Below are positions 8,219 through 19,053 of a DNA stretch of 64,000 bases, piece after piece. The stretch spans positions 372,001 to 436,000 of the forward strand of contig NZ_JAGPXE010000001.1 in NCBI RefSeq assembly GCF_018070075.1, in the 5' to 3' direction. The notes under the pieces were generated by a model. The model worked only from the letters and a program-made list of their open reading frames with translations. It had not been told where the DNA came from and ran no database searches. The DNA comes from Saccharopolyspora endophytica. GTDB taxonomy: Bacteria; Actinomycetota; Actinomycetes; Mycobacteriales; Pseudonocardiaceae. Every line of letters begins with the position of its first letter. The stretch's first letter is position 1. A program made the position numbers and the translations under genes.

Positions 8219-9427
8219 TCAGGCGGTGAGCTCGGATTCGGTCGCGGGCGATGCCTGGTGCGAGGCCACGACGCCGCCCCGCTTCGGGCGGCTGTCCAGC
8301 CGGCCCGACAGGACCGCGAAGCCCAGTCCGACCAGCGCCAGCAGCGCGCCGATCCAGCTCGGCGAGATCAGCCCGAACCCGGCGGCGATCACCACGCCGC
8401 CCAGGTAGGCGCCCAGCGAGTTGGCGATGTTGAAGGTGGACTGGATGCTCGCCGAACCCAGCGCCGGGGCTTCCTTGGCCTCGTCGAGGATGCGGGCCTG
8501 GATGCTCGGGATCGCGGTGAACCCGGTCGCGCCGATCAGGAAGACCATGATCGGAGCCATGATCGGGTTCTGCGCGGTCAGCGCGAACACCACCAGCGAC
8601 ACCGCCAGCGCGGAGATGCCCGCGCACAGCGTCTTCAGCGGCGAGCGGTCGGCGAGCCGTCCGCCCACCGCGGTGCCGACGGTCATGCCGACGCCGAACA
8701 CGGCCAGCAGCGGGGTGACGGCGGTGGCGCTGAAGCCGCTGACGTCGGTGAGCACCGGCTTGATGTAGCTGTAGAACGAGAAGATCGCGGCGAAGCCGAA
8801 CACGACGACGGCGAACGCGAGCCACACCTGCGGGCGGCGGAAGGCCCGCAGCTCACCGCGCAGGCTGACCTCGGTGGGCTTGGGCTGCTTGGGCACCAGC
8901 ACCGCCACGGCGGCCAGCGCGATCACGCCGATCACGGCGACCAGGCCGAACGCCCAGCGCCACCCGAGGGCGTGCCCGAGCAGGGTGCCGATCGGCACGC
9001 CGACGATGTTGGCGACGGTGAGGCCGATGAACATCATCGAGATCGCTTGCCCGCGCCGGTCGGCGGCGACCAGACCGGCGGCCACGACCGCGCCGATGCC
9101 GAAGAACGCGCCGTGAGGCAGGCCGGAGATGAACCGGGCGACCAGCAGCGTCTCGTGGTTCATCGCGAACGCGGAGAACAGGTTTCCGGCCGTGAACAGC
9201 ACCAGCATGTTCAGCAGCATCGTCTTGCGGCGGGAGCGCAGGCCGAGCATGGTGAGCGCGGGCGCGCCGATGACGACGCCGAGTGCGTACAGCGAGATGT
9301 AACCGCCGGCGTCGGGGATCGACACCTGCAGGTCGGTGGCCACTTCAGGCAGCAGCCCCATCATCACGAACTCGGTCGTTCCGATCCCGAATGCGGCGAT
9401 GGCCAGGGCCAACAGGGCAATGGGCAA
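8219..9427 (-). CDS. MFS exporter, DHA1 (AraJ/CmlR-like) family
   Basis: The 402-residue protein has twelve predicted membrane segments. The N-terminal stretch IALLALAIAAFGIGTTEFVMMGLLPEVA is split by a typical DHA1 TTEF motif. GLRSRRKTMLL corresponds to the cytoplasmic loop 2-3 motif, and the loop around GGRLADRSPLKT is its counterpart in the second half. The FVMMGLLPEVATDLQVSIPDAG region is characteristic of AraJ/YdhP/CmlR-like exporters of sugars or drugs. No neighbouring regulator or biosynthetic gene indicates a substrate. Confidence 0.85.
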   Translation of the reverse strand: MPIALLALAIAAFGIGTTEFVMMGLLPEVATDLQVSIPDAGGYISLYALGVVIGAPALTMLGLRSRRKTMLLNMLVLFTAGNLFSAFAMNHETLLVARFISGLPHGAFFGIGAVVAAGLVAADRRGQAISMMFIGLTVANIVGVPIGTLLGHALGWRWAFGLVAVIGVIALAAVAVLVPKQPKPTEVSLRGELRAFRRPQVWLAFAVVVFGFAAIFSFYSYIKPVLTDVSGFSATAVTPLLAVFGVGMTVGTAVGGRLADRSPLKTLCAGISALAVSLVVFALTAQNPIMAPIMVFLIGATGFTAIPSIQARILDEAKEAPALGSASIQSTFNIANSLGAYLGGVVIAAGFGLISPSWIGALLALVGLGFAVLSGRLDSRPKRGGVVASHQASPATESELTA

Positions 9428-9626
9428 GGAAGTCCCCCGTGTGGTGAAGAAGGTGGTGGTCTGTTCCGCGCGCTGCGCTGCACGGCGTTGTCAGGCGGTC
9501 ATCGCCTTGGTGGGTGCGCGTCGGCGGAAACGATTCAGTCCTGCGCCGACGATGGCGCTCCGCACACGTTCAACAGTACGCAGGCCTGCGCTCTTCCTCG
9601 TCCGACTATGAACCGCGCCACGGAGG

Positions 9627-11339
9627 TCATCGCCCGTTCGGACCAGGATCGCGGCGCAGGGACACGTGCGCCTCGGCCGCCAGGCGATCGGCCATGTGCG
9701 GGTAGTGCAGCTCGAAGGCCGGGCGGATCGACCGGATGCGCGGCAGCGCGGTGAAGTTGTGCCGGGGCGGCGGGCACGACGTAGCCCACTCCAGGGAGTT
9801 GCCGTGGCCCCACGGGTCGTCCACGTCGACCGGCGTGCCGAAGCGGTAGCTGGTGAGCACGTTGTAGAGGAACGGCAGCATCGAGGCGCCGAGGACGAAC
9901 GCGCCGATGGTCGAGACGGTGTTCAGAGCCGTGAAACCGTCGGTGACCAGGTAGTCGGCGTAGCGGCGCGGCATGCCCTCGTCGCCGAGCCAGTGCTGCA
10001 CCAGGAACGTCAGGTGGAACCCCACGAACGTCAGCCAGAAGTGCAGCTTGCCCAGCCGGTCGTCGAGCATCCGGCCGGTCATCTTCGGGAACCAGTAGTA
10101 GACGCCGGCGAACACCGCGAACACGATCGTGCCGAACAGCACGTAGTGGAAGTGCGCCACGACGAAGTAGGTGTCGGTGATGTGGAAGTCCAGCGGCGGT
10201 GAGGCCAGCAGGACCCCGGTCAGGCCGCCGAGCAGGAACGTCACCAGGAACCCGACCGAGAACAGCATCGGGGACTCGAACGTCACCTGCCCGCGCCACA
10301 TCGTCCCGATCCAGTTGAAGAACTTGATGCCCGTCGGCACCGCGATCAGGAACGTCGCGAACGAGAAGAACGGCAGCAGCACGGCCCCGGTGGCGAACAT
10401 GTGGTGCGCCCACACGACCGCGGACAGTCCCATGATCACCATGGTGGCCAGCACCAGCCCGGTGTAGCCGAACAGCGGTTTCCGGCTGAACACGGGCAGG
10501 ATCTCGGTGACGATCCCGAAGAACGGCAGCGCCACGATGTAGACCTCGGGATGCCCGAAGAACCAGAAGAGGTGCTGGTAGAGGATCGCTCCGCCGTGGG
10601 CCGGGTCGAAGACGTGCCCGCCGAGGTGGCGGTCCACCAGCAGCCCGAACAACGCGGCCGTCAGGATCGGGAACGCCATGAGCACCAGGATGCTGGTGGC
10701 CAGGATGTTCCAGGTGAAGATCGGCATCCGCCACATCGTCATCCCCGGGCAGCGCAGGCACACCACCGTCGTGATCATGTTGACCGCGCCCAGGATCGTG
10801 CCCAGACCGCTGACGATCAGCCCGGCCGCCCACAGGTCACCGCCGGGGCCGACGGAGAACTCGCTGCGCGACAGCGGTGCGTAGGCCGTCCAGCCGAAGT
10901 CGGCCGCGCCACCGGGCATCAGCAGGCCGCTGATCACGATCAGCCCGCCGAACAGGAACAGCCAGTAGGAGAAGGCGTTCAGCCGCGGGAACGCCACGTC
11001 CGGCGCGCCGATCTGCAGCGGGAGGATCACGTTGGCGAAGCCGAACACGATCGGTGTGGCGAACAGCAGCAGCATGATCGTGCCGTGCATGGTGAACAGC
11101 TGGTTGTACTGCTCCTGGGACAGGAACTGCAGGCCGGGGACGGCCAGTTCGCCGCGGATCAGCAGCGCCATCGCGCCGCCGGTGATGAAGAAGGCGAACG
11201 AGGTGATCAGGTACAGGATCCCGATGTCCTTGGGGTCGGTGGTCCGCAGCCAGGGCACCAACCGCGCGCCCTTGCGCGGGCGCCTGCCGACCGCGGTCCG
11301 GGTGGGCACCGCCGTCGGTTGGATCTGCGTGGTGGCCAT
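9627..11339 (-). CDS. ctaD: Cytochrome c oxidase subunit I (aa3 type)
   Basis: The 570-residue, twelve-helix haem-copper oxidase subunit has the haem a and a3/CuB ligands in place. [12 protein letters not shown] gives the low-spin haem His, [10 protein letters not shown] the CuB His cross-linked to Tyr, WAHHMFATG the His pair, and [11 protein letters not shown] the remaining haem ligands. It would form the catalytic core of the terminal oxidase in the membrane. The gene stands alone rather than with ctaC/ctaE/qcr, as is usual for the single ctaD of actinomycetes. No duplicate is visible in the window. Confidence 0.95.
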   Translation of the reverse strand: MATTQIQPTAVPTRTAVGRRPRKGARLVPWLRTTDPKDIGILYLITSFAFFITGGAMALLIRGELAVPGLQFLSQEQYNQLFTMHGTIMLLLFATPIVFGFANVILPLQIGAPDVAFPRLNAFSYWLFLFGGLIVISGLLMPGGAADFGWTAYAPLSRSEFSVGPGGDLWAAGLIVSGLGTILGAVNMITTVVCLRCPGMTMWRMPIFTWNILATSILVLMAFPILTAALFGLLVDRHLGGHVFDPAHGGAILYQHLFWFFGHPEVYIVALPFFGIVTEILPVFSRKPLFGYTGLVLATMVIMGLSAVVWAHHMFATGAVLLPFFSFATFLIAVPTGIKFFNWIGTMWRGQVTFESPMLFSVGFLVTFLLGGLTGVLLASPPLDFHITDTYFVVAHFHYVLFGTIVFAVFAGVYYWFPKMTGRMLDDRLGKLHFWLTFVGFHLTFLVQHWLGDEGMPRRYADYLVTDGFTALNTVSTIGAFVLGASMLPFLYNVLTSYRFGTPVDVDDPWGHGNSLEWATSCPPPRHNFTALPRIRSIRPAFELHYPHMADRLAAEAHVSLRRDPGPNGR

Positions 11340-11494
11340 GCCAACCTCCGGCCTTCGCGGGAGCGACCTCTCTCGACCGATGCTCCGCTCTTACCCGCGA
11401 GTCCGCTCTCGCAATCTTCCTCCCGCGCACGGCGCCGGGCGTTGATCACGGGTCGGTGGAACCGCGGCTCCGCGATCCGGAGTTCGCCGGTGGG

Positions 11495-12064
11495 TCAGAT
11501 CGCTGCGATGGCCCCGTGCGCCATGTGGCGGAGGAGGCGCGCCATCGCCGAGGTGTCCAGGTGCGCGCTGAACGGCGTCGAGTTGATCAGGCCGAACACC
11601 GCGTGCGCCGCCGCGCGGGCGCGGGGCCGGTCCAGCTCCGGGCGGGCGTCGCGCAGCACCGAGACCCACACTTCGACGTAGAGCCGCTGGGATTCCCGGA
11701 CCCGGCGGTGGTCGCGGTCGGAGAGGGAGTCCAGGTCGCGCATGTGCACCGTGATCAGCGCCGGGTTGTGCAGCGCGAACTCCACGTGCCAGCGCACCAG
11801 GCGGTCCAGGGCGTCCTGCGAGCCGGAGGCGGCGTCGACCCGTTGCTTGCCGCCGAGCAGCAGCCGGTCGCTGATGCCGGTCAGCAGCTCCGCCAGCATC
11901 GCGTCCTTGCTGCGGAAGTGCCGGTACAGCGCGGGTCCGGAGATGCCCACGGCGGCTCCGATGTCGTCGATGCCGACGCCGTGGAAGCCGGCGCGCGCGA
12001 ACTTCTCCGCCGCCGCGGTCAGGATCTGCTCGCGCCGGGTCGGTTTCGCCGCATCGGTCGACAT
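11495..12064 (-). CDS. TetR-family regulator of the acyl-CoA carboxylase operon
   Basis: The protein has about 189 residues. An N-terminal TetR helix-turn-helix (REQILTAAAEKFARAGFHGV to GPALYRHFRSKDAMLAELL) is followed by a helical ligand domain. It is divergent from the carboxylase genes, with a 51-bp double palindrome between them (12084-12134), so it very likely represses both its own gene and the operon. By analogy with regulators of such clusters, the ligand may be an acyl-CoA. The ATG at 12064 is chosen over the TTG at 12073, although neither has a strong ribosome site. Confidence 0.85.
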   Translation of the reverse strand: MSTDAAKPTRREQILTAAAEKFARAGFHGVGIDDIGAAVGISGPALYRHFRSKDAMLAELLTGISDRLLLGGKQRVDAASGSQDALDRLVRWHVEFALHNPALITVHMRDLDSLSDRDHRRVRESQRLYVEVWVSVLRDARPELDRPRARAAAHAVFGLINSTPFSAHLDTSAMARLLRHMAHGAIAAI

Positions 12065-12083
12065 GCTGCTCAATACTAGACGA

Positions 12084-12134
12084 CTCGGTTAGCCGTCGTT
12101 AACATGGAGCGGTAGTTAACGATGACTAACCGAG
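12084..12134. promoter_or_regulatory. Palindromic TetR operator between the regulator and carboxylase genes
   Basis: Two 20-bp arms (12084-12103 and 12115-12134) are inverted repeats with 18 of 20 matches. Each arm also has GTTA...TAAC ends, so two dimer sites are likely. The operator covers the upstream regions of both divergent genes; the carboxylase ATG follows at 12155. Confidence 0.7.
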
Positions 12135-12154
12135 CCAAGCGGAAGGTGTGCCCC

Positions 12155-13768
12155 ATGGATGCGCCCGCTCTGCGCACGTCGGTGGACCCGGACTCGCCGG
12201 AGTTCGCGCGCAACGCCGAGCAGCACGCCAAGCTCGTCGACGACCTCAACGCGCAGCTGGACCGAGCCCGTCTGGGCGGGCCGGAGAAGGCGCGCATCAG
12301 GCACGTCGAGCGCGGCAAGCTGCTGCCCCGGGACCGCGTGGACGCGCTGCTCGACCGCGGTTCGCCGTTCCTGGAGCTCTCGCCGATGGCCGCCCACGGC
12401 CTCTACGAGGACGAGGCTCCGTCGGCGGGGATCATCACCGGGGTCGGCCGGGTGTCCGGTCGCGAGTGCGTGGTGGTGGCCAACGACGCGACGGTCAAGG
12501 GCGGCACCTACTACCCGGTGACGGTCAAGAAGCACCTGCGCGCGCAGGAAGTCGCGCTGCACAACAACCTGCCCTGCCTGTACCTGGTCGACTCTGGCGG
12601 CGCGTTCCTGCCCAGGCAGGACGACGTGTTCCCCGATCGCGAGCACTTCGGCCGGATCTTCTACAACCAGGCCACGATGTCCGCGCGCGGCATCCCGCAG
12701 ATCGCCGCCGTCCTCGGCTCCTGCACGGCGGGCGGCGCCTACGTGCCCGCGATGAGCGACGAGGCCGTGATCGTCCGCGAGCAGGGCACGATCTTCCTCG
12801 GCGGTCCGCCGCTGGTGAAGGCCGCGACCGGGGCCGAGGTGACCGCCGAGGAGCTGGGCGGCGGGGAGCTGCACTCGCGCACCTCGGGCGTCACCGACCA
12901 CCTCGCCGCGGACGACGCCGACGCGCTGCGCATCGTCCGCACCATCGTGAGCACGCTCGGTCCGCGCGAGCCGCGCCCGTGGGAGGTCGCGCCGAGCGAG
13001 GAGCCCGCGGTGGATCCCGACGAGCTCTACGGCGCGGTGCCCACCGACTCCCGCACCCCCTACGACGTGCGCGAAGTGATCGCGCGGATCGTCGACGGCA
13101 GCCGCTTCGCCGAGTTCAAGCACGACTACGGCCAGACCCTGGTGACCGGGTTCGCCCGCATCCACGGTCAGCCGGTCGGCATCATCGCCAACAACGGGAT
13201 CCTGTTCAGCGAGTCCGCCCAGAAGGGCGCGCACTTCATCGAGCTGTGCGACAAGCGCTCGATCCCGCTGGTGTTCCTGCAGAACATCTCCGGGTTCATG
13301 GTCGGCAAGGAGTACGAGGCCGGGGGCATCGCCAAGCACGGCGCGAAGATGGTCACCGCCGTCGCCTGCGCTCGGGTCCCGAAGTTCACCGTGGTCATCG
13401 GCGGCTCGTTCGGCGCCGGCAACTACTCGATGTGCGGCCGGGCGTACTCGCCGCGCTTCATGTGGATGTGGCCCAACGCCCGGATCTCGGTGATGGGCGG
13501 TGAGCAGGCCGCATCGGTGCTGGCCACCGTCCGGCGCGACCAGCTCGACGCGCGCGGCGAGCAGTGGCCGGCCGAGGACGAGGAAGCGTTCAAGCAGCCG
13601 ATCCGCGACCAGTACGAGCACCAGGGCCACCCCTACTACGCGACAGCCCGGCTCTGGGACGACGGCGTGATCGACCCGAAGCAGACCCGGGACGTGCTGG
13701 GCCTGGCCATCTCCGCGGCGGGCAACGCGCCGTTGGAACCGATCTCCTACGGCGTTTTCCGGATGTGA
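12155..13768 (+). CDS. Acyl-CoA carboxylase, carboxyltransferase (beta) subunit
   Basis: The 537-residue carboxyltransferase has two crotonase-like halves. The first includes [20 protein letters not shown] and [16 protein letters not shown]; the second includes [35 protein letters not shown] and [16 protein letters not shown]. The [16 protein letters not shown] string is typical of methylcrotonoyl-CoA or related branched-chain carboxylases (mycobacterial AccD1-like). It transfers carboxyl from biotin to an acyl-CoA. I use the ATG at 12155 behind GGAAGG; the in-frame ATG at 12122 lies inside the operator. It is followed 3 bp later by the biotin-carrying subunit. Confidence 0.9.
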   Translation: MDAPALRTSVDPDSPEFARNAEQHAKLVDDLNAQLDRARLGGPEKARIRHVERGKLLPRDRVDALLDRGSPFLELSPMAAHGLYEDEAPSAGIITGVGRVSGRECVVVANDATVKGGTYYPVTVKKHLRAQEVALHNNLPCLYLVDSGGAFLPRQDDVFPDREHFGRIFYNQATMSARGIPQIAAVLGSCTAGGAYVPAMSDEAVIVREQGTIFLGGPPLVKAATGAEVTAEELGGGELHSRTSGVTDHLAADDADALRIVRTIVSTLGPREPRPWEVAPSEEPAVDPDELYGAVPTDSRTPYDVREVIARIVDGSRFAEFKHDYGQTLVTGFARIHGQPVGIIANNGILFSESAQKGAHFIELCDKRSIPLVFLQNISGFMVGKEYEAGGIAKHGAKMVTAVACARVPKFTVVIGGSFGAGNYSMCGRAYSPRFMWMWPNARISVMGGEQAASVLATVRRDQLDARGEQWPAEDEEAFKQPIRDQYEHQGHPYYATARLWDDGVIDPKQTRDVLGLAISAAGNAPLEPISYGVFRM

Positions 13769-13771
13769 GGG

Positions 13772-15787
13772 ATGAGCATGTACGACACCGTGCTGGTCGC
13801 CAACCGCGGGGAGATCGCGGTTCGGGTCGTCCGCACCCTGCGTGAACTGGGCATCCGCTCGGTCGCGGTGTTCAGCGACGCCGACCGCGATGCCCGCCAC
13901 GTGGCCGAAGCCGACACGTCGGTCCACATCGGACCCGCACTGGCGACCGAGAGCTACCTCAACGGCAAGCGGATCCTCGACGCGGCCCGGGAAACCGGCG
14001 CGCAGGCGATCCACCCCGGCTACGGGTTCCTGGCCGAGAACGGCGACTTCGCGCGCGCCTGCGAGCAGGCCGGCGTGGTGTTCATCGGCCCGCCCGCGAG
14101 CGCGATCGAGTCGATGGGCGACAAGATCCGCGCCAAGCAGACCGTCTCGGCAGCGGGTGTTCCGGTGGTGCCGGGTCGCAGCGACGCCGGCATGACCGAC
14201 GCGGACCTGCACCGGGCCGCGCTCGACGTCGGGTTCCCGGTGCTGCTCAAGCCCTCGGCGGGCGGCGGCGGCAAGGGGATGCGGCTGGTGCACGCCGAAG
14301 CCGAGCTGGACGACCAGATCGCCTCCGCGCGCCGCGAGGCGGGTTCGTCCTTCGGCGACGACACCCTGTTCGTCGAGCGGTTCGTCTCGCGCCCCCGGCA
14401 CATCGAGGTCCAGGTCCTCGCCGACTCGCACGGCAACGTCGTGCACCTCGGCGAACGGGAGTGCAGCCTGCAGCGGCGGCACCAGAAGATCATCGAAGAG
14501 GCGCCGTCGCCCCTGCTCGACGCCCAGACGCGCGCCCGGATCGGGGCCTCGGCCGCCGACGCCGCGCGCGCGGTCGGCTACACCGGCGCCGGCACGGTGG
14601 AGTTCATCGTCTCCGCCGACCGGCCGGACGAGTTCTTCTTCATGGAGATGAACACCCGCCTGCAGGTCGAGCACCCGGTGACCGAGCTGGTCACGGCGGT
14701 GCGCGGCGAGCGCGGCGTGGACCTCGTCGAGCAGCAGGTCCGGGTCGCCTCGGGCCAGCCGCTGACCTGGGCTCAGCAGGACCTGACGCTCGACGGTCAC
14801 GCCGTCGAGGCCCGCGTCTACGCCGAGGACCCGGCCCGCAACTTCCTGCCCACCGGCGGTGAGCTCCTCGCCGTCCACGAACCCACCGGCCCGGGAATCC
14901 GCGTCGACTCCGGAATCCGGCCCGGCGGCAGCGTCGGCTCCGACTACGACCCGATGCTGGCCAAGGTCATCGCCTGGGCTCCCGACCGGGCCGACGCCCT
15001 GCGCCGCCTCGACAAGGCCCTCGTCGACACCACGATCCTCGGCCTGAACAGCAACATCGCCTTCCTGCGCGCCTTGCTGCAGCACACCGACGTCCTCGCC
15101 GGGAACCTCGACACGGGCCTGGTCGAACGCGACCTGGAGTCGCTGACCGAGAGCGAGGTGCCCGAGCACGCCTACGTCGCGGCAGCGCTGGAACGCCTCA
15201 TCGCCGCCCAGCCGAGCAGCGGATCCGATCCCTGGGAAGCGCCCCGCGGCTGGCGCCTCGGCCGCCCGGCGTGGAGCACCTGGCGCTTCACCGGCGATCT
15301 CAAGGTCCACCTCCGGGGCACCCCGGAGCGCGCGGAGGTCGCGGTCGAGAGCGAGGCCACGACGGCGTCGACGGAAGCCTCCGGGCACCTCCGGGGCGAC
15401 ACCCTCACCGTCACCTACCGGGGGCGGACCCGCCGGTACCGGTGCGCGCACGTCGACGGCACCACCTGGCTGGCCGCGGACGGTCGCACCTGGGCGCTCA
15501 CCGAGCACCGGTTGCTGGCCGAACGCGGCGACGCCGCCGGCCGCTCCGACGGGGTCGTGACCGCCCCGATGCCGGGAACGGTGCTGGTCACCGACGTCAC
15601 CCAGGGTCAGCAGGTGCGCAGCGGACAACGGCTGTTCGTCGTCGAGGCGATGAAGATGGAGCACACCGTCACCGCCCCGATCGACGGAACGGTCACCGAA
15701 GTTCACGCGAGGAAGGGGCAGTCGGTCGGGCTCGATCAGCCGCTGGCCGTTCTCACCGCCGAAGGGGAGGGAAGACGCGATGGTTGA
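13772..15787 (+). CDS. Acyl-CoA carboxylase, biotin carboxylase plus BCCP (alpha) subunit
   Basis: The 671-residue fusion starts with a biotin carboxylase domain ([34 protein letters not shown] for ATP binding, and [14 protein letters not shown]). It ends with a biotinyl domain whose acceptor Lys lies in [14 protein letters not shown], about 45 residues before the C-terminus. It uses ATP and bicarbonate to carboxylate biotin, which the neighbouring beta subunit then uses. Start and stop are tightly packed with the flanking genes: a 3-bp gap before and an 8-bp overlap after, consistent with translational coupling. Order and sequence match the accD1-accA1-fadE19 type cluster. Confidence 0.92.
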   Translation: MSMYDTVLVANRGEIAVRVVRTLRELGIRSVAVFSDADRDARHVAEADTSVHIGPALATESYLNGKRILDAARETGAQAIHPGYGFLAENGDFARACEQAGVVFIGPPASAIESMGDKIRAKQTVSAAGVPVVPGRSDAGMTDADLHRAALDVGFPVLLKPSAGGGGKGMRLVHAEAELDDQIASARREAGSSFGDDTLFVERFVSRPRHIEVQVLADSHGNVVHLGERECSLQRRHQKIIEEAPSPLLDAQTRARIGASAADAARAVGYTGAGTVEFIVSADRPDEFFFMEMNTRLQVEHPVTELVTAVRGERGVDLVEQQVRVASGQPLTWAQQDLTLDGHAVEARVYAEDPARNFLPTGGELLAVHEPTGPGIRVDSGIRPGGSVGSDYDPMLAKVIAWAPDRADALRRLDKALVDTTILGLNSNIAFLRALLQHTDVLAGNLDTGLVERDLESLTESEVPEHAYVAAALERLIAAQPSSGSDPWEAPRGWRLGRPAWSTWRFTGDLKVHLRGTPERAEVAVESEATTASTEASGHLRGDTLTVTYRGRTRRYRCAHVDGTTWLAADGRTWALTEHRLLAERGDAAGRSDGVVTAPMPGTVLVTDVTQGQQVRSGQRLFVVEAMKMEHTVTAPIDGTVTEVHARKGQSVGLDQPLAVLTAEGEGRRDG

Positions 15788-16937
15788 CCACCGGCTCAGC
15801 GAGGAGCACGAAGCGCTGCGCGAGAGCGTCCAGGAGTTCTCGCGCAAGGAAGTAGCCCCGGTCATCGCCGACTACTACGAGCGGGAGGAGTTCGCCTACC
15901 CGCTGGTGCGCAAGATGGGCGAGATGGGCCTGTTCGGCCTGCCGGTCCCGGAGGAGCACGGCGGCATGGGCGGCGACTACTTCGCGCTGTGCCTGGCGCT
16001 GGAGGAGCTCGGGCGCATCGACCAGTCGGTGGCCATCACCCTCGAAGCCGGGGTGTCGCTGGGCATCATGCCGCTCCTGCGCTTCGGCACCGACGAGCAG
16101 AAGCGCACCTGGCTGCCGAAGCTGGCCCGGGGCGAGGTGCTGGGGGCGTTCGGCCTCACCGAGCCCGACGGCGGCTCCGACGCGGGCGCCACCCGCACGA
16201 CGGCGGTGCTCGACGGCGACGAGTGGGTGATCAACGGTTCGAAGGCGTTCATCACCAACTCCGGGACCGACATGACCGGGTTCGTCACGGTCACCGCGGT
16301 CACCGGCGAGCGCCCGGACGGCCGCAAGGAGATCTCGACGATCCTGGTGCCCTCCGGCACGCCGGGCTTCACGGTCGCCAAGAAGTACTCGAAGGTCGGC
16401 TGGAACGCCTCCGACACCCACGCCCTGTCCTTCGACGACTGCCGGGTCCCGGCGGCCAACCTCGTCGGCGAGCGCGGCCGGGGCTACGCCCAGTTCCTGG
16501 CCACGCTCACCGAGGGCCGGGTGGCGATCGCCGCGCTCGGCGTCGGCACGGCCCAGGGCTGCGTCGACGAGTGCCTGCGCTACCTGGGAGAACGCGAGGC
16601 GTTCGGGCACAAGATCGGCGAGTACCAGGCGATGCAGTTCAAGGTCGCCCAGATGGAGCTGCGGGCCCACACGGCCCGGCTGGCCTACTACGACGCGGCC
16701 TCGCGGATGCTGCGCGGCGAGCCGTACAAGAAGGAGGCCGCGATCGCCAAGCTGGCCTCGTCGAACGCGGCGATGGACAACGCCCGCGACGCCACGCAGA
16801 TCTTCGGCGGCTACGGCTTCATGAACGAGACACCAGTGGGTCGCTTCTACCGCGACTCCAAGATCCTGGAGATCGGTGAGGGCACCAGCGAGGTGCAGCT
16901 CATGCTCATCGCCAGGGAGCTCGGCCTACCGGCCTGA
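15780..16937 (+). CDS. Acyl-CoA dehydrogenase (short/branched-chain, FadE19-like)
   Basis: The 385-residue flavoenzyme has both family signatures: [20 protein letters not shown] (FAD/substrate) and [21 protein letters not shown] catalytic Glu is expected in [12 protein letters not shown], the position used by medium- and short-chain enzymes. It would introduce the 2,3 double bond into an acyl-CoA such as isovaleryl- or methylbutyryl-CoA, feeding the carboxylase encoded just upstream. Its start lies within the end of the alpha-subunit gene. A strong hairpin follows the stop codon, so the three genes form one transcription unit controlled by the TetR protein. Confidence 0.92.
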   Translation: MVDHRLSEEHEALRESVQEFSRKEVAPVIADYYEREEFAYPLVRKMGEMGLFGLPVPEEHGGMGGDYFALCLALEELGRIDQSVAITLEAGVSLGIMPLLRFGTDEQKRTWLPKLARGEVLGAFGLTEPDGGSDAGATRTTAVLDGDEWVINGSKAFITNSGTDMTGFVTVTAVTGERPDGRKEISTILVPSGTPGFTVAKKYSKVGWNASDTHALSFDDCRVPAANLVGERGRGYAQFLATLTEGRVAIAALGVGTAQGCVDECLRYLGEREAFGHKIGEYQAMQFKVAQMELRAHTARLAYYDAASRMLRGEPYKKEAAIAKLASSNAAMDNARDATQIFGGYGFMNETPVGRFYRDSKILEIGEGTSEVQLMLIARELGLPA

Positions 16938-16947
16938 GCACAAGCGA

Positions 16948-16988
16948 GAGGTCGTGGTCGCGAGCGGGGGGCTCGCGGCCACGACCTC
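16948..16988. terminator. Hairpin terminator after the acyl-CoA operon
   Basis: 18-bp arms at 16948-16965 and 16971-16988 have one G-T mismatch and a 5-G loop, followed by CTTCTTCG. It also ends transcription of the minus-strand gene on the other side. Confidence 0.85.
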
Positions 16989-17001
16989 TTCTTCGTCCGT
17001 C

Positions 17002-17463
17002 TCACATGGGTCGATAGCGGTCGACCGGGACGGTCATCTCCTCGGTCTGCTCGACGTCGGGGATTCCGCCGGCGAGTCGTGCTTGCATCGGGTCGGGGGT
17101 GTTGTCGGGGTGGGGGCCGTCCTGGCCGGGCCACGCGGGTGCCTGAGCCGTCGGCTGCTGCTGCGCCTGCGGCTGGGCCGCGTGCTCCGCTTCGGCGATC
17201 TCGAGGTGCTGCATCACCCAGTCCCGCGCGAGCGAGGCCGGGGATGTTCCCTGCTTGAAGGCGAGCTCGCGGAGACGCTCGTTGGCCAGCAGCGGCAGCC
17301 GCAGCTGGTACACCTGAGCGGCACCGAAGCGACGCCCTGATCCGGTGGTTTCGGGGCTTTCCTCCGGGTCAAGCGCAGCCAGGTACGACTCGAATTCGGG
17401 GTCCGGTTCGGCTTCTTCGGCGGGCTTGCGCTGCCGATTCGCCTTCGTTCGTCCTAGAGCCAC
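17002..17463 (-). CDS. Putative ribbon-helix-helix DNA-binding protein
   Basis: The 153-residue protein has a basic start (ALGRTKANRQRK), an acidic linker and a central motif VYQLRLPLLANERLRELAFK followed by GTSPASLARDWVMQHL. That fits a CopG/Arc-type ribbon-helix-helix: a strand ending in R-L-P and two helices. The C-terminal third is Gln/Pro/Ala-rich and probably disordered. It is likely a DNA-binding protein, possibly autoregulatory; it resembles plasmid partition or antitoxin proteins, but no partner toxin is visible. The open frame continues far upstream, but codon quality breaks at the GTG at 17463, which I take as the start. Confidence 0.55.
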   Translation of the reverse strand: MALGRTKANRQRKPAEEAEPDPEFESYLAALDPEESPETTGSGRRFGAAQVYQLRLPLLANERLRELAFKQGTSPASLARDWVMQHLEIAEAEHAAQPQAQQQPTAQAPAWPGQDGPHPDNTPDPMQARLAGGIPDVEQTEEMTVPVDRYRPM

Positions 17464-17991
17464 GCGGACACGATAACGGTTGTATTGCGGCCTGCCTATC
17501 GTGGCGACCTTGGAGTTCGGCTCGCGGTTCTGGGCGCGGGACCGCCACCAGCGAGTGTTCCGATCGGGTGAGATGTGGCGAAAACCCGCTCTGACGTGGA
17601 AGGCCCCCGCGCCAGGGGGAGGAGCACGGGGGCCGGAGGGGATCTCCACAGGTGCTGACCGGGGGTGTGTCAGCGCCGCCGATTGTGGCACGCGCCTCCC
17701 TCTTGCGGGGAGCGTTGCGGCCACGATTCGTGCATCCGGCACCGTCCGCCTGCCCCGGTCGGCGGTCTCGCTCGCCCGCTGCGGACCGTGAGATCGCGAT
17801 GATCCGGAATGCGAGCGGCGTCCGGTTCGTTGTCCGGGGTGGACGCACGGTGTGACGCAGGCAATATCCGAAGTGGATCGACCCACGCACGCGATTACTC
17901 TCAGTTGACGGCGAATCACTCTCTGGGGGGCTGCGGCTGTTGACAACCTGTGGATAACCTGCGGCCGGAACCCGAGGGCCTGGGAGGCGTC
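17464..17991. other. Intergenic region without a convincing gene
   Basis: It lies between two divergent small genes. It contains one perfect 8-bp hairpin (17602-17609 with 17627-17634) and, near its right end, a TGTGGATAA at 17949 that matches the DnaA-box consensus once. Open frames here lack ribosome sites and normal codon use. Confidence 0.5.
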
Positions 17992-18231
17992 ATGTACGGG
18001 TCGCTGGACGTACGAAAGTTCTTGTGGCAGCAGGAAGACGGGCAGTCGCGGCAGCAGTCCGCGGTGCCCGGGCAGCGCGTCGGCGAGCCCTCGCGCATCT
18101 CGGAGGAGCAAGTGCACCGAGCCAGAATCGCGGTCGCTCGCAGCGCCGAGAGCGCGGAGGACTGCCGCCTGCTGCTGGACATGCTGGGCCTGGTCCCGGA
18201 TGAGGACGGGCAGCCACCCGTGGCGCGCTGA
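17992..18231 (+). CDS. Small conserved-looking hypothetical protein
   Basis: The 79-residue protein begins MYGSLDVRKFLWQQEDGQ, followed by an Arg/Gln-rich linker and a helical C-terminal half (SEEQVHRARIAVARSAESAE, then DCRLLLDMLGLVPDE). GGAGG lies 4 bp before the ATG, and codon use is that of the genome. It has no membrane segment and no recognised motif; the C-terminal helix pair could be a protein-interaction module. A GTG start 42 bp upstream is possible but has no ribosome site. Confidence 0.5.
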   Translation: MYGSLDVRKFLWQQEDGQSRQQSAVPGQRVGEPSRISEEQVHRARIAVARSAESAEDCRLLLDMLGLVPDEDGQPPVAR

Positions 18232-18462
18232 CCTGGAACGCGTCGTGGGCTGGACCGCGTGCCGGTCTGCGCTGAGGCGCGTTGAGCTCGCTGCCGAACT
18301 CACCGTCGGCAGGTGTTCTTCGAACGTGTGACAACCAGGTGTTCCGCTGGGCGAAAGGTGCGCATCCGGGGTAACGTCCGGTGGCATATTTGATCAACCG
18401 TTCGGGCGTGGTGTCGCCCGCATGGGCGGTCAGGCATGGCCACCGGGGGTCGGAGTCGATCA

Positions 18463-19053
18463 ATGGCACAGCAGCACCGGGCGCAGCTCACTCGTCACTC
18501 GATCATGGTCGCCGCGGCGGAGGAGATCGACGAGGTCGGTTATGAGGCCGCCAAGCTCAGCGCGATCCTGCGCCGCTGTGGAACCACCAAGGGTGCGTTC
18601 TACTTCCACTTCAGCGGCAAGCGGGAGGTGGCTCACGCGCTCGTCGAGCGCTACCGCGAGCACCTCGCCGAGCTGAGCAGCCGTTGGTACGAGCGCGGGC
18701 AGGACCCGCTGGCGACGATGGTCGGCCTCACCTGCGACACGGCTCGCCGTCTGGAGGAGGACGTGCTGCTGCGCGCGGGCCTGTCCTTGGCCTGCGGCCA
18801 CGTCGGCACGGACACGGACGGCTGGGAGTTCCTGTTCGATGACCTGATCCGTCGCGCGGCCGACCGCGGACTGCTGCGCCCGGGCGTGGACCCGGCCGCG
18901 ACGGCCCGCCTCTGCTACGCGGTGGTCGTCGGCACGAACCTGCTCGTGGCGGGCGACCCGAGGCGCCTCGCGGCCCGCTTGGAGGAGTCGTGGCGCGTCC
19001 TGCTCCCGGGCCTGGCGGTCGACGGCTCCCGGGTGGCCGCAGCGGTCGGATGA
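18463..19053 (+). CDS. TetR-family regulator of the gamma-butyrolactone-receptor type
   Basis: The 196-residue protein has an N-terminal half (RAQLTRHSIMVAAAEEIDEV then GTTKGAFYFHFSGKREVAHAL) with the sequence pattern of ArpA/ScbR-like receptors rather than general TetR proteins. The TKGAFYFHF recognition helix and the Cys in LRRCGTTKG are typical of that group. Family members bind butyrolactone signals and control antibiotic or morphological genes. No butyrolactone synthase or biosynthetic cluster is in view, so it may be an orphan. The ATG at 18463 has GGAG 7 bp upstream. The gene ends about 310 bp before the tRNA cluster. Confidence 0.8.
   Translation: MAQQHRAQLTRHSIMVAAAEEIDEVGYEAAKLSAILRRCGTTKGAFYFHFSGKREVAHALVERYREHLAELSSRWYERGQDPLATMVGLTCDTARRLEEDVLLRAGLSLACGHVGTDTDGWEFLFDDLIRRAADRGLLRPGVDPAATARLCYAVVVGTNLLVAGDPRRLAARLEESWRVLLPGLAVDGSRVAAAVG

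Noticed and set aside
12116-15865. Very long open frame on the minus strand (over 1200 codons)
   Set aside because: It is antisense to the acyl-CoA carboxylase genes and arises from GC-rich third positions; composition and lack of motifs show it is not coding.
17949-17957. DnaA box suggesting a replication origin
   Set aside because: A single copy of TGTGGATAA without neighbours is expected by chance.
17464-18387. Upstream extension of the ribbon-helix-helix gene
   Set aside because: The frame stays open but overlaps the small plus-strand gene and has unnatural residue content.
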